Assembly (NCBI GenBank): GCA_022709385.1
Contig: JAKLIX010000001.1
Coordinates: 1 to 64,000, forward strand
Direction: 5' to 3'
DNA from: Bacteroidota bacterium
GTDB lineage: Bacteria > Bacteroidota > Bacteroidia > Bacteroidales > CAIXZF01
Length of the DNA stretch: 64,000 nucleotides
Both the position numbers and the translations under genes were made by a program. How positions within the stretch are numbered: position 1 is the stretch's first letter; each line of letters opens with the position of its first letter. The notes below the pieces were generated by a model that saw only the letters and a list, made by a program, of their open reading frames with translations, searched no databases and had not been told where the DNA came from. This document shows, one piece after another, positions 42,468-50,424 of the stretch.

Positions 42468-42475
42468 GGTGCAAT
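42448..42475. repeat. 28-bp direct repeat, left copy, bounding the 1.57-kb insertion
   Basis: The copy is identical to 44016-44043. It contains the start codon and first six codons of the GT9 gene, so this appears to be the original site. The bases outside the repeat differ at both copies. Confidence 0.9.
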
Positions 42476-42513
42476 GTGCTTCGATTGTCAGTTATTCACA
42501 AAGAATGAGAACA

Positions 42514-42550
42514 AAAAATCCTGCTGTTTCAACAGTCTGTCTCAGGATTT
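42514..42550 (-). terminator. intrinsic terminator of the DUF1016 gene
   Basis: AAATCCTG (42516-42523) pairs with CAGGATTT (42543-42550). On the minus strand a run of T follows the stem. It overlaps the DUF1016 stop codon and would shield the downstream GT9 gene from the inserted gene's transcript. Confidence 0.7.
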
Positions 42551-43164
42551 CTGATTGATGATGCGCTTCAATTCCTCTTTAGACGGCAAATATAATTGAT
42601 ACTTACTGGCGAATATCTGCCGCTTGTTTTCAGGTAAAGTCATTTCAACCACAGCGTCCTTTTTATCCTTGCAAATGACAATGCCAATGGTTTCTTTTTC
42701 ATCCTCCGTTTTTTCTTTACGGTCAAAGTAGTTGACATACATTTGCATCTGCCCGAGGTCCTGATGTTTCAACCGGCCGATTTTTAGGTCAATAAGTACG
42801 AAGCATTTTAACAAACGGTTATATAATACAAGGTCAATGAAGAAATGTTCTTCTTCGAAGGTGATACGAACCTGACGGCCCACAAACAGAAAACCCTTTC
42901 CCATCTCGAGCAGAAAATGTTCCAGTTTATCAATGATAGCTTTTTCCAGATCAGTTTCTGAATAGGCTGTATCATCCTTTAAGCCAAGAAACTCCAATAC
43001 CAGTGGATCTTTGATGGCATCTACCGGTGAAGAAATCTGAAGCCCCTTCCTTGAAAGCTCCCTGACTTGCTCACTGTCGCGGCTCAATACCAAACTTTCA
43101 TACAGCGAACTGTTATACTGCCGTTCCAGCTCCCTGAAAGACCAGTTATACTCATACTTGACAG

Positions 43165-43251
43165 GTTTGCGAATGCAAAGCTGTTTAGTAGGAGTAATGC
43201 CGTACACCCCTGGGTCGTAATTTTCTCGCAAACTCATTCCGTGTCGGTATA
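43165..43251 (-). repeat. small interspersed repeat, copy 1 (inside the DUF1016 gene)
   Basis: On the minus strand this starts with a 17-mer, TATACCGACACGGAATG, that is identical in copy 2, and continues at roughly two-thirds identity for about 70 more bases. It occupies the foreign stretch that breaks DUF1016. The right-hand limit is approximate. Confidence 0.7.
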
Positions 43252-43351
43252 TTTTGCCGGGATTCAATTTCGTAAAAATCTCTTTCTGCTTCATTATCAA
43301 TCCTGCATAACAGCAGGTAATGCGACCAGGAAAGCATGAATAATCCGGTCA

Positions 43352-43376
43352 ATTTTGCAGACAGTGTCTGCAAAAT
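43352..43376. repeat. palindrome in the DUF1016 gene, copy 1
   Basis: Twelve-base arms, ATTTTGCAGACA and its complement, flank a single G. The same 25-mer (apart from flanks) recurs at 43400-43424, a 48-bp period. Both sit in frame in the N-terminal half and encode a repeated ILQTLSAK. Confidence 0.9.
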
Positions 43377-43399
43377 GTCGGTTTCGCCACTGCCTGGTG

Positions 43400-43424
43400 A
43401 TTTTGCAGACAGTGTCTGCAAAAT
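43400..43424. repeat. palindrome in the DUF1016 gene, copy 2
   Basis: This is the second copy of the 25-base palindrome. The usual family sequence has a single QTLSA segment just before LSWSHY, so one copy and the spacer look like an in-frame addition. Confidence 0.9.
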
Positions 43425-43913
43425 ATCACAACTCAGTCGGGACTGATACGTGAGGTAGAACTTCTTCATATTGGCCAGGTTGCGAGCCGAAAAACCCCTG
43501 CCAAACTGTAAGGTAAGTTCTTTTGCAAGATAATGTAATGTTTCTTCCGAATAAGCAGCCCGTTTTTTACCCTGTTGCTCATCCTCTATGATATACCTTC
43601 CGATCAGAAAATAAGTGAGGCACATGGTATTATCAATTTGGCGACTCACAGCTTTCCGGGCATAGCCTATCAATTCCCTTATCTTGGAGAGCACTGCTTT
43701 TTCACCTGATGCTATTCGTTTAATTTTCATATATTTATAATTCCGATTTCAAAGATCAGATGCCTGTCCCGCTTTATGCGGGAGAATATCCATGCTAATG
43801 ATCATTTTCGATTGATGTCTGTGAAACATGGATATTTCTTTTGTTCTGACATCCGCAGGGTCTTACTGCAGGTCTTACCTGGCTCTGCCATCCAGCAGAT
43901 TCAGGAGTCTGCT

Positions 43914-43998
43914 TATACCGACACGGAATGGGTTGAGGAATAGTTTACGATCCAGTGGTGTTAGGTATTTTCCTTTAAAACAGTTTTCGTTTGAACCA
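43914..43998 (+). repeat. small interspersed repeat, copy 2
   Basis: Plus-strand copy of the element at 43165-43251, in inverted orientation to it, sharing the first 17 bases exactly and then about two-thirds. It lies near the right end of the 1.57-kb insertion. A 60-codon plus-strand frame runs through it, but its matching translation in copy 1 is a by-product of the repeat. The rest of 43731-44015 holds nothing else I can name. Confidence 0.7.
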
Positions 43999-44000
43999 TT

Positions 44001-44780
44001 TCAGGAATGATATAAAGGATGGTTTTTCCTTTCATGGTGCAATTTTCTCAGTTTCCGGTATTTTAAAAAGGCTGCCCTGGCAGAGAGGCTGCAGACACTG
44101 AAGCCGGCTGTGCCGTCGAGAAAGCCAAGGCGGAAGAAATAATCCCTGATGAAGCGGGCCGGACCGCTGAACCAGATTTTCAGGAGCCCGGCTTTCCTTC
44201 CCTTTTCAAAGAACTGGCGTGCAACCAGTCCTGAATAGTGTTCCACCTGCCTGAGATGGTCTTCCCTGCTCAGGAAAGAGTAGTGCAGCAGGTCGCCCTG
44301 CAGGAAACCGCTTGCCGTGCCTTCATCGATGAGCAGGTTTTCGTGCACCAGTTCGAGATCCCAGCGTGCGGACCGGCGGTCGAAAAGGCGGATCTTGGTA
44401 TCGGGATACCATCCGCAATGCCTGATCCAATGGCCGCAGTAGTTTGTCAGGCGGTTCATGGCATAGGCTCTGTATGCCGGATTTTCCTTTACCCTGGCGA
44501 TGGATTCACCAAGTTTCAGAGACAAGGCTTCATCCGCATCGAGAGAAAGGATCCAGTCGTTGGAAGCCAGGGAGTTACCGTAATTCTTCTGGGCACCGTA
44601 ACCAGGCCAGGGATGCCTGACAAAACGGGCTCCTTTTTCCGTACAGATTTCACCCGTTTTATCGGTTGAAAAGGAATCCACCACAATGATCTCATCTGCA
44701 ACCTCTTTGACTGAATCCAGGCAGCGGACGATATTCTTTTCCTCGTTAAAGGTAATGATGACGACGCTAAGCTTGATCAT
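44001..44780 (-). CDS. glycosyltransferase family 2
   Basis: A 259-aa GT-A enzyme resembling the WaaE/KdtX-type family. It has LSVVIITFNEEKNIVRCLDSV, the DEIIVVDSFSTDKT nucleotide site, a DxD-like LSLDADEALS near residue 90 and the family's LVHENL. The start is the ATG at 44780; a longer open frame upstream is only the shadow of the MATE gene. The last few residues (after LRKLHHERKNHP) come from inserted DNA; removing one 28-bp repeat plus the insertion would extend the protein slightly and make it overlap the GT9 start. Confidence 0.88.
   Translation of the reverse strand: MIKLSVVIITFNEEKNIVRCLDSVKEVADEIIVVDSFSTDKTGEICTEKGARFVRHPWPGYGAQKNYGNSLASNDWILSLDADEALSLKLGESIARVKENPAYRAYAMNRLTNYCGHWIRHCGWYPDTKIRLFDRRSARWDLELVHENLLIDEGTASGFLQGDLLHYSFLSREDHLRQVEHYSGLVARQFFEKGRKAGLLKIWFSGPARFIRDYFFRLGFLDGTAGFSVCSLSARAAFLKYRKLRKLHHERKNHPLYHS
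44016..44043. repeat. 28-bp direct repeat, right copy, bounding the 1.57-kb insertion
   Basis: Identical to 42448-42475. Read on the minus strand it contains the GT9 start ATGAAAGGAAAAACCATCCT, now stranded at the end of the GT2 gene. The DNA between the copies is the DUF1016 gene, its terminator and the interspersed repeats. Confidence 0.9.
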
Positions 44781-44827
44781 GGCTTGAAGGAACAAAGGTA
44801 TTGAAGTTTGGGATGCCGGAGGTATTT

Positions 44828-46159
44828 TCAGACCTCCTTCTTCCGCCACCTTCCTGTTTTGAGGTAAAGCGCAGAGAGTGTTCCAAGGAGCACAAAATAC
44901 ACGTATTCGCTCGACCAGACCACTTCGATGGGTTGCTGCCAGACCAGGGCCACCAGGTAAACATAAAGCAGGTAAATCGCAATCGTAAGGGTTTCGATCA
45001 GCAGGGCCATGTTGGTATTGGCGGTACCCGACACGGCGCTGAAGATGATCTGTACCACAGAGAAAAGCAGCAGTGCGCCCGAGATCACGTACAGCGAAGG
45101 GAGGGTGCTTGCGATCAGCTGCGGATCCGAAGTATACACGGACAGGATCAGTTCCGGAAAACAGATTGAAAAAAGCACTACGGCAAAGATGAGCGTAAAA
45201 CTCATTCCGGCGATCCGTTTTATGACGGGTATTACCAGGTGTTTTTGTCCGGCGCCTATCGACCGGCTGACCAGGGTATTGGCGGCGGAACTGAATGCCC
45301 AGATGGGAAGCATGAGCACCATATAGGCCGACCTGATGATATTGGATACGGCAAGGGGATGTTCGCCCATTTTTTCGATGATCATAAAAAACATGAACCA
45401 TCCGGCCAGGGAGACAAAATACTGCATCATGATAAAGACCGAGATTTCCAGGGTTTTCTGAAGCAGGGCCCACTGGGGTGCTTTGAATCTGAATATCTGA
45501 TATTTGTGCAGGTTGGTAGGGGTGAGTGAGATCAGGACAAAGAAAACAAACGCAACGGTCTCGGATATCACCGAAGCGATGGCAGCACCGGCAATCCCCA
45601 TGGCGGGAAAGATCCAGTGTCCGAAAATCAGCAGGTAATCGAACAGGATGTTGACAACAGCCATCAGGGCGGCAGTCCAGCTGAGGTATTTGGTTCTGGC
45701 GATCCCGGTGTAATAGGCTCTGAAGAGCACTGCCGGGAAGGCGAAAAAGATGCCCCATATCCTGTAGCGCAGGTAGTCCTGTGTCGCCTGATAGACCTGC
45801 GGACTCTGGATCATGACCCGGAGGGCAAGGGGAGCCAGCAGTTTGATGGTAAAAAACAACACCACTGCCAGGGCAAGGAGGAAGAGGAGGCTGTGGTCGA
45901 AGATGCGGCCTATTTCACGGTAGTTTCTTTCACCCAGCCGACGGGCAATCAGAATCTGGCCGCCGATGGCAAAGCCGAATCCCAGCATGAAAAGCACGAT
46001 ATAAAACAGTCCGGCTATGGCACTGGCCCCGAGTTCCACTTCTCCGACCCTGCCCAGGAATGCCGTGTCTGTCACGTTGATCAGATTCTGGGCGAGCAGC
46101 GTCAGGATGATCGGCCAGGCGATCTTCCAGATCGACCGGTATGAAGGCAAATCTTTCAA
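44828..46159 (-). CDS. MATE family efflux transporter
   Basis: A 443-aa membrane protein with twelve predicted helices in two related halves, of the multidrug and toxic compound extrusion family (DinF-like or NorM-like). Family features are IWKIAWPIILTLLAQNLINVTDTAFLGRVGE at the N-terminus, GGQILIARRLGE and a related SAANTLVSRSIGAGQ in the second half. It exports cationic drugs or other solutes using Na+ or H+. It begins 9 bp after the omega-amidase stop. Substrate unknown. Confidence 0.93.
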   Translation of the reverse strand: MKDLPSYRSIWKIAWPIILTLLAQNLINVTDTAFLGRVGEVELGASAIAGLFYIVLFMLGFGFAIGGQILIARRLGERNYREIGRIFDHSLLFLLALAVVLFFTIKLLAPLALRVMIQSPQVYQATQDYLRYRIWGIFFAFPAVLFRAYYTGIARTKYLSWTAALMAVVNILFDYLLIFGHWIFPAMGIAGAAIASVISETVAFVFFVLISLTPTNLHKYQIFRFKAPQWALLQKTLEISVFIMMQYFVSLAGWFMFFMIIEKMGEHPLAVSNIIRSAYMVLMLPIWAFSSAANTLVSRSIGAGQKHLVIPVIKRIAGMSFTLIFAVVLFSICFPELILSVYTSDPQLIASTLPSLYVISGALLLFSVVQIIFSAVSGTANTNMALLIETLTIAIYLLYVYLVALVWQQPIEVVWSSEYVYFVLLGTLSALYLKTGRWRKKEV

Positions 46160-46168
46160 GCCTTTGGT

Positions 46169-46960
46169 TTACTTCAGGGTAAAGGAGTCCCAGTCAAGAC
46201 CCACATTGAACGTTTCGCGGAAATTCCGCAGTTCGTCAAAGGAAATTCGCACTGTAGCAATATGTTCTTCATGCGCGGGGCATGTGGCGGCAAGCTGTCC
46301 TTTGAAATCCACCAGGCAGGTATCGCCTGCGTAGCTGATTCCGGTTCCGTCCATGCCAATCCTGTTCACTCCCGCCACAAACGACAGATTTTCCAAAGCC
46401 CTGGCCCGCAGCAGGTTGGTCCAGACCTCTCTCCTGGGTTCAGGCCAGTTGGCCAGGTAAATCATCAGGTCGTATTCATACATTCCGTCTTTGTATGTGT
46501 TTTTCGACCAGACGGGAAAGCGGAGGTCATAACAGATAAAGGGTCTTATTTTCCAGCCCTGATGGTGAATGATAACCTTCTTTTTACCGGGCTGGAAACG
46601 AAGGTGTTCGTTGCCCATGCGGAAAAGATGTCTTTTGTCATAGCTGTCGAAACTGCCGTCGGGTCTCATCCAGATCAGGCGGTTGTAATAATAACCACTT
46701 TCCTTGATGATCATGGATCCAGCGATGACACACTGGAGCTCGGCGGCTTTTCTGCTGAGCCAGCGCATGCTTTGGGAGCCGGGCGTTTCGGCGACCTGTT
46801 CGGGCCTGACCACAAAAGCCGTGTTAAACATCTCAGGCAACAGGATCACATCCTGTTTTCCGGCCAGCGGATCGAGGCAGGCATCGAAGCGCAGCAGGTT
46901 CTGGGTAATGTCTTCCCACACCAGGTCAACCTGGACGAGTGAAATGGTCAGATCTTGCAT
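46169..46960 (-). CDS. omega-amidase, nitrilase superfamily (YafV/Nit2-like)
   Basis: A 263-aa carbon-nitrogen hydrolase. The Glu-Lys-Cys triad is visible in LLPEMFNTAF (Glu near 43), SYDKRHLF (Lys) and FICYDLRFPVW (Cys). YafV-like enzymes hydrolyse alpha-ketoglutaramate or ketosuccinamate, the products of glutamine- or asparagine-dependent transaminases. The gene overlaps the upstream aminotransferase by 13 bp, fitting a transaminase/omega-amidase pair for methionine salvage or amino acid turnover. Confidence 0.92.
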   Translation of the reverse strand: MQDLTISLVQVDLVWEDITQNLLRFDACLDPLAGKQDVILLPEMFNTAFVVRPEQVAETPGSQSMRWLSRKAAELQCVIAGSMIIKESGYYYNRLIWMRPDGSFDSYDKRHLFRMGNEHLRFQPGKKKVIIHHQGWKIRPFICYDLRFPVWSKNTYKDGMYEYDLMIYLANWPEPRREVWTNLLRARALENLSFVAGVNRIGMDGTGISYAGDTCLVDFKGQLAATCPAHEEHIATVRISFDELRNFRETFNVGLDWDSFTLK

Positions 46961-48111
46961 AATATGTTGGCTGCTTTTTCAAGCGTTTCATCGCGTTTGG
47001 CAAAACAGAAGCGCAACACCCCGTGATCATCTTTTTTATTATAGAAAACTGATACCGGGATAGAGGCGATTTTATGCTTCCGGGTCAGGAAAGTGGCATA
47101 TTCGGTATCTTTCATATCCGTAATCTGCCGGTAGGACAGCAACTGAAAATAGGTACCGTGCGAAGGGATCACTTCGAAGCGCGATCCGGTAAGCAGGGAA
47201 GTGAAATAGTCGCGCTTCTGCTGATAAAAACTGCCAAGCGACTGCCATGAATCCTTTTCGCGGAGATAATCCGCGATGGCATACTGAACAGGGGTATTGC
47301 AGGTAAAGACAATGAACTGGTGGGTTTTCCTGAATTCCGCCATCAGGTTTTCCGGGGCCAGGACAAAGCCCAGTTTCCAGCCGGTGGCATGGAAAGTTTT
47401 TCCGAATGAACCGACCACGAAGGCACGCCTGGCGAGTTGCGGGTAACGGGCAACGCTTTCATGCTGCAGATGATCAAAAATCAGGTGTTCATACACTTCA
47501 TCGCTCAGGATCAGGATATCGGTGTTTTCGGTCAGGTGAATAAGCTGTTGCATGTCCTCAGGCCCGAGGACAGCCCCGGTAGGGTTTTGCGGCGAATTGA
47601 TGATGATCATGCGGGTTCTTGCCGTGATCATTTTCCTGACTTCAGCCCAGTCGATATGGTAGTCGGGCAGCTTCAGGCCTGCATACTTCACGATGCCGTT
47701 GTTGAGCTTCACAACGGGAGCGTAAGAATCATAGGCAGGTTCGAACAGGATCACTTCGTCATCATCCCTGATAAAGGCTTCAATCACTGAGGACAGGGCC
47801 TGGGTTCCCCCGGCGGTGATGTTGATTTGCTGTTCGGGATCATAGGCAGCCCCGTACAAAAGCCGGACCTTTTCCGAAATGGCTTTGCGCAGGGGGAGGA
47901 TACCCTGCATGGGCGCATACTGGTTATATCCCTTGTTCATGTATTTGTTCACAAGGGAGATCAGCTTCGGTGCCACGCTGAAATCAGGAAAACCCTGGGA
48001 AAGGTTGATGGCTTTATGCTGTAATGCCAGTTTCGTCATAATGGCGAAAATGGAAGTGCCGGTATGCGGCAGTTTGCTTTGAATATTACCGGGAAAAAGC
48101 TCCATCAGCAC
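46948..48111 (-). CDS. methionine/glutamine aminotransferase (YbdL-like)
   Basis: Fold-type I PLP aminotransferase, 387 aa. Visible blocks: INLSQGFPDFSVAPKLI, GYNQYAPMQGILPLRKAI, NITAGGTQALSSVIEAF, NSPQNPTGAVL, LSDEVYEHLIFD and the PLP lysine in VGSFGKTFHATGWKLG. These match the YbdL/kynurenine-aminotransferase group that uses methionine with a keto-acid. Paired with the overlapping omega-amidase, which removes the keto-amide product. It has its own -7 element about 24 nt upstream. Confidence 0.92.
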   Translation of the reverse strand: MLMELFPGNIQSKLPHTGTSIFAIMTKLALQHKAINLSQGFPDFSVAPKLISLVNKYMNKGYNQYAPMQGILPLRKAISEKVRLLYGAAYDPEQQINITAGGTQALSSVIEAFIRDDDEVILFEPAYDSYAPVVKLNNGIVKYAGLKLPDYHIDWAEVRKMITARTRMIIINSPQNPTGAVLGPEDMQQLIHLTENTDILILSDEVYEHLIFDHLQHESVARYPQLARRAFVVGSFGKTFHATGWKLGFVLAPENLMAEFRKTHQFIVFTCNTPVQYAIADYLREKDSWQSLGSFYQQKRDYFTSLLTGSRFEVIPSHGTYFQLLSYRQITDMKDTEYATFLTRKHKIASIPVSVFYNKKDDHGVLRFCFAKRDETLEKAANILCKI

Positions 48112-48134
48112 ATTGTCTTATAAATCAGGAAATG

Positions 48135-48142
48135 CAAAGGTA
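48135..48142 (-). promoter_or_regulatory. promoter -7 element for the aminotransferase operon
   Basis: The minus strand reads TACCTTTG, 23 nt before the aminotransferase ATG. It probably drives aminotransferase, omega-amidase, MATE and GT2. Confidence 0.55.
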
Positions 48143-48209
48143 TGCTTTTTCCGGCATGTATTTTTTTCAGCAAATCGTCGTATCATTGCAAAAAATTAAA
48201 CCTTAACCT

Positions 48210-49025
48210 ATGAAGAAGTTTACCTTTATTTTAATCATCAGCCTGATGAGCCTTGGGTTGAAAGCTCAGGTTCCCATACCGGTAGGGTCGGTTTGTCCTG
48301 ACTTCACGGTAACCGATTATCACGGTGTTACCCATAACCTTCACGCTTACTGTGCCCAGGGTAAATATGTACTTATCGACTTTTTTGCATACTGGTGTGG
48401 TCCCTGCCAGGCTACCGCCCCGAAAATCGATGAGTTCTACCACAAATACGGTTGCAACCAGGGGAATGTGATCGTTCTCGGCAATGAAGGAGACGGGACC
48501 AATGCCCAGCTGTTCACCTTCATCTTTGGTGCGGGCGGTGACACGGCCGACACTTATCCGCAATGGAGCGGACTGGAAGGAGGCGGAGATGCCATCGACA
48601 ACCTGTACAATCCGGCTGCATATCCGACAATCATTCTGGTGGGGCCTGATACCAGGATGATCAACAACGACATCTGGCCCATTGCTACCATCGCAGCCAT
48701 TGAAGCAGCCTTCCCTCAAGGCGTGCTGACACCGATGAACTGTTACACCAGCGTGACAGAAATTGAATCGGCCACTTCAGGCCGCATCTGGCCCAATCCT
48801 GCCGAAGAAAATGTTTTCGTGGAAGTGGACCTGAAAAAAACTTCAGATGTGAATCTTCAGGTCTTCGACATGACAGGGCGCAAGGTGGCAGAGAGGACTT
48901 ACACGCTGGATGCGGGAAGCCGTCAGATACAACTGAGCATCGCCCACCTGCAGCCAGGTTCCTACGTAATGAAAACCTTCGTGAACGGGGAACTGCTGAC
49001 AAGCGGGAAACTACAGGTTCAATAA
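48210..49025 (+). CDS. secreted thioredoxin-fold protein with type IX sorting domain
   Basis: A 271-aa exported protein with a signal peptide (FILIISLMSLGLKAQ), an AhpC/TlpA-type thioredoxin domain (about 20-175) with an intact CGPC site in FFAYWCGPCQATAPK, and a C-terminal type IX sorting domain (about 190-271: RIWPNPAEENVFVEV, LQVFDMTGRKV, LQPGSYVMKTF). It is predicted to act outside the outer membrane, perhaps on disulfides of surface proteins. It appears to be monocistronic or to share a transcript with the following aldolase through a hairpin. Confidence 0.9.
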   Translation: MKKFTFILIISLMSLGLKAQVPIPVGSVCPDFTVTDYHGVTHNLHAYCAQGKYVLIDFFAYWCGPCQATAPKIDEFYHKYGCNQGNVIVLGNEGDGTNAQLFTFIFGAGGDTADTYPQWSGLEGGGDAIDNLYNPAAYPTIILVGPDTRMINNDIWPIATIAAIEAAFPQGVLTPMNCYTSVTEIESATSGRIWPNPAEENVFVEVDLKKTSDVNLQVFDMTGRKVAERTYTLDAGSRQIQLSIAHLQPGSYVMKTFVNGELLTSGKLQVQ

Positions 49026-49054
49026 GCGGCAACCTTAAGCCGAAACCTGCGTAC

Positions 49055-49131
49055 AAAGCAGTGTTTCTGCGGAACTTACGGGAACATTCACAGAGCACCC
49101 GCAGGTTTACCCGCAGGAACACTGCTTTTTT
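49055..49131 (+). terminator. terminator-like hairpin directly before the RhaD-like start codon
   Basis: An 18-base arm (49055-49072) pairs with 49111-49128 at 17 of 18 positions, followed by a T-run that ends at the ATG. A second arm pair, AAACCTGCG (49043-49051) with CGCAGGTTT (49100-49108), crosses the first in order, so the two stems form alternative structures or a pseudoknot. Confidence 0.6.
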
Positions 49132-49956
49132 ATGTATGATATCCTGATCCGTTCAAATCCGGAGCTTGCCGCACTTCTGAAGGAAACAGAAGAAGTCTGC
49201 AGTTATCTCTGGTATAAAGGATGGGCAGAACGCAATGCCGGTAATATATCCGTCAGGCTTGACACACTGAGGATACCTGAAAATGATCCGGCAATTCCCT
49301 GTTTCAGTCTTCCCGTTTCATTTCCATCCTTGGCCGGCCAGTGTTTTTTCATCACCGGAACGGGCAGAAGAATGCGGGACATCCAAAAAGGCATTCAGTC
49401 GAACACCCTGATCATCAGGATACACGAAAGCGGACAATCCTGGTGTGCCCTGTCCCATTCCGCAGGCTCGCTCGGTGCTCTCAGGCCGAGTTCCGAGTTG
49501 ATTTCGCATTTAATGATCCACCGGCATCTGATAACCAATCGTTCAGGTCTGAAGGCGGTGGTGCATACACATCCCAACGCCATCATTGCCTTAAGCCATA
49601 TGCCGTTGTTTCGTGATCCTGAGCTTTTCAGGCGTGTGATCTGGAGCATGCAACCTGAGGCCGTGGTTTTTCTTCCGGAAGGGGCCGGCCTGGTTCCTTA
49701 TGAACAAACAGGAGGGGAAGCCCTTGGAGGAGCGACTCTGAAAGCCCTGGAATCGCACCGGGTGGTCGTCTGGGAAAAACACGGCTGCCTTGCTGTGGCA
49801 GAAGATCCGGGCGCTGCATTCGACCTGATAGATTTGGTGGACAAGTCGGCCGATATTTATCTCAGGTGCAGATCAGCGGGTATTGAACCAGCCGGATTAA
49901 GCGATCAACAAATGAAATCCCTCCGGGAAAGTTTCCATAAAAACACCTCCTTATGA
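49132..49956 (+). CDS. class II aldolase, RhaD (rhamnulose-1-phosphate aldolase)-like
   Basis: A 274-aa zinc aldolase-family protein, the same length as E. coli RhaD. Visible features: YKGWAERNAGNISVRLD near the N-terminus, FITGTGRRMRDIQ, PSSELISHL, the zinc histidines in VVHTHPNAIIAL, and EKHGCLAVAEDPGAAFDLIDLVDKSADIY. It likely cleaves a ketose-1-phosphate into DHAP and an aldehyde. No rhamnose genes (rhaA, rhaB) are nearby. Its start overlaps the T-run of an upstream hairpin; the NTF2-like gene overlaps its stop by 4 bp. Confidence 0.82.
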   Translation: MYDILIRSNPELAALLKETEEVCSYLWYKGWAERNAGNISVRLDTLRIPENDPAIPCFSLPVSFPSLAGQCFFITGTGRRMRDIQKGIQSNTLIIRIHESGQSWCALSHSAGSLGALRPSSELISHLMIHRHLITNRSGLKAVVHTHPNAIIALSHMPLFRDPELFRRVIWSMQPEAVVFLPEGAGLVPYEQTGGEALGGATLKALESHRVVVWEKHGCLAVAEDPGAAFDLIDLVDKSADIYLRCRSAGIEPAGLSDQQMKSLRESFHKNTSL

Positions 49957-50411
49957 AGACCAGCCTTTACGTTTTATGTGTCATCCTGTTGTGCGGACTG
50001 ATCAGTCCGGCACAGGCCCAGCAAGCTGAAAGGACGCTGATTGCCGTTGACAAAGCCTTCGACCGCATGGCTCAGGACATTGGCATTAAACCTGCATTCA
50101 TGCATTATGCCTGCGACAGCCTGATCAAGATGAACCACAAGGCAAAAACCATCACCGGAAAACCAGCCCTGGAAGCCTGGCTGAATACCCTGGACCCCCA
50201 GTTGCCCCTGCGTTGGAAACCTGTAAAAGCCGAGATCAGCAAATCAGGTGACCTGGGATATACCTATGGCTGGTGGAGACTTCCCTCATCAGACACTACC
50301 TATTATGGGAACTACGTAACAATCTGGAAGAAACTGGATGACGGACAATGGAAGTTTGTGCTGGATGCAGGAACTTCGACTCCTAAACCCGAGGGGATCA
50401 TTTTCGAATAG
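49953..50411 (+). CDS. secreted NTF2-like/DUF4440-type protein
   Basis: A 152-aa protein with a signal peptide (LYVLCVILLCGLISPAQAQ). The mature domain resembles small SnoaL/DUF4440 NTF2-fold proteins: a starting helix (ERTLIAVDKAFDRMAQDIG), KPALEAWL and closing strands GYTYGWWRL, YVTIWKKLDDGQWKFVLDAG. No catalytic residue can be assigned; ligand or partner unknown. The 4-bp overlap with the RhaD-like gene suggests co-expression. Confidence 0.8.
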   Translation: MKTSLYVLCVILLCGLISPAQAQQAERTLIAVDKAFDRMAQDIGIKPAFMHYACDSLIKMNHKAKTITGKPALEAWLNTLDPQLPLRWKPVKAEISKSGDLGYTYGWWRLPSSDTTYYGNYVTIWKKLDDGQWKFVLDAGTSTPKPEGIIFE

Positions 50412-50424
50412 AAAGCACAGCCTT

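Larger units (their letters stand above)
42542..43730 (-). pseudogene. DUF1016/PDDEXK (YhcG-type) nuclease gene broken by a repeat insertion
   Basis: Two overlapping frames make up one DUF1016 gene. The N-terminal part (43730 to about 43262) has DUF1016_N features (IGRYIIEDEQQGKKRA, YSEETLHYLAKEL, GFSARNLANMKKFY, LSWSHYLLLCRI, RDFYEIES). The C-terminal part, in another frame (about 43147 to 42542), resumes at NWSFRELERQYNSSLYE and carries the PDDEXK nuclease core (FEEEHFFIDLVLYNRLLKCFVLIDLKIG). Between FYEIES and NWSF about 113 bp are foreign and shift the frame. The domain is otherwise intact, so the disruption looks recent. Function in the family is uncertain; a nuclease with possible DNA-repair or defence roles. 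Confidence 0.85.

Noticed and set aside
43828-44010. 60-codon plus-strand ORF upstream of DUF1016
   Set aside because: It runs through the interspersed repeat, and its only similarity is to the translated copy inside DUF1016. No independent gene features are seen.
44781-45758. Long N-terminal extension of the GT2 frame
   Set aside because: It overlaps the MATE gene in another frame; its low-complexity Arg/Pro/His-rich translation is a shadow. GT2 begins at 44780 with a normal family start.
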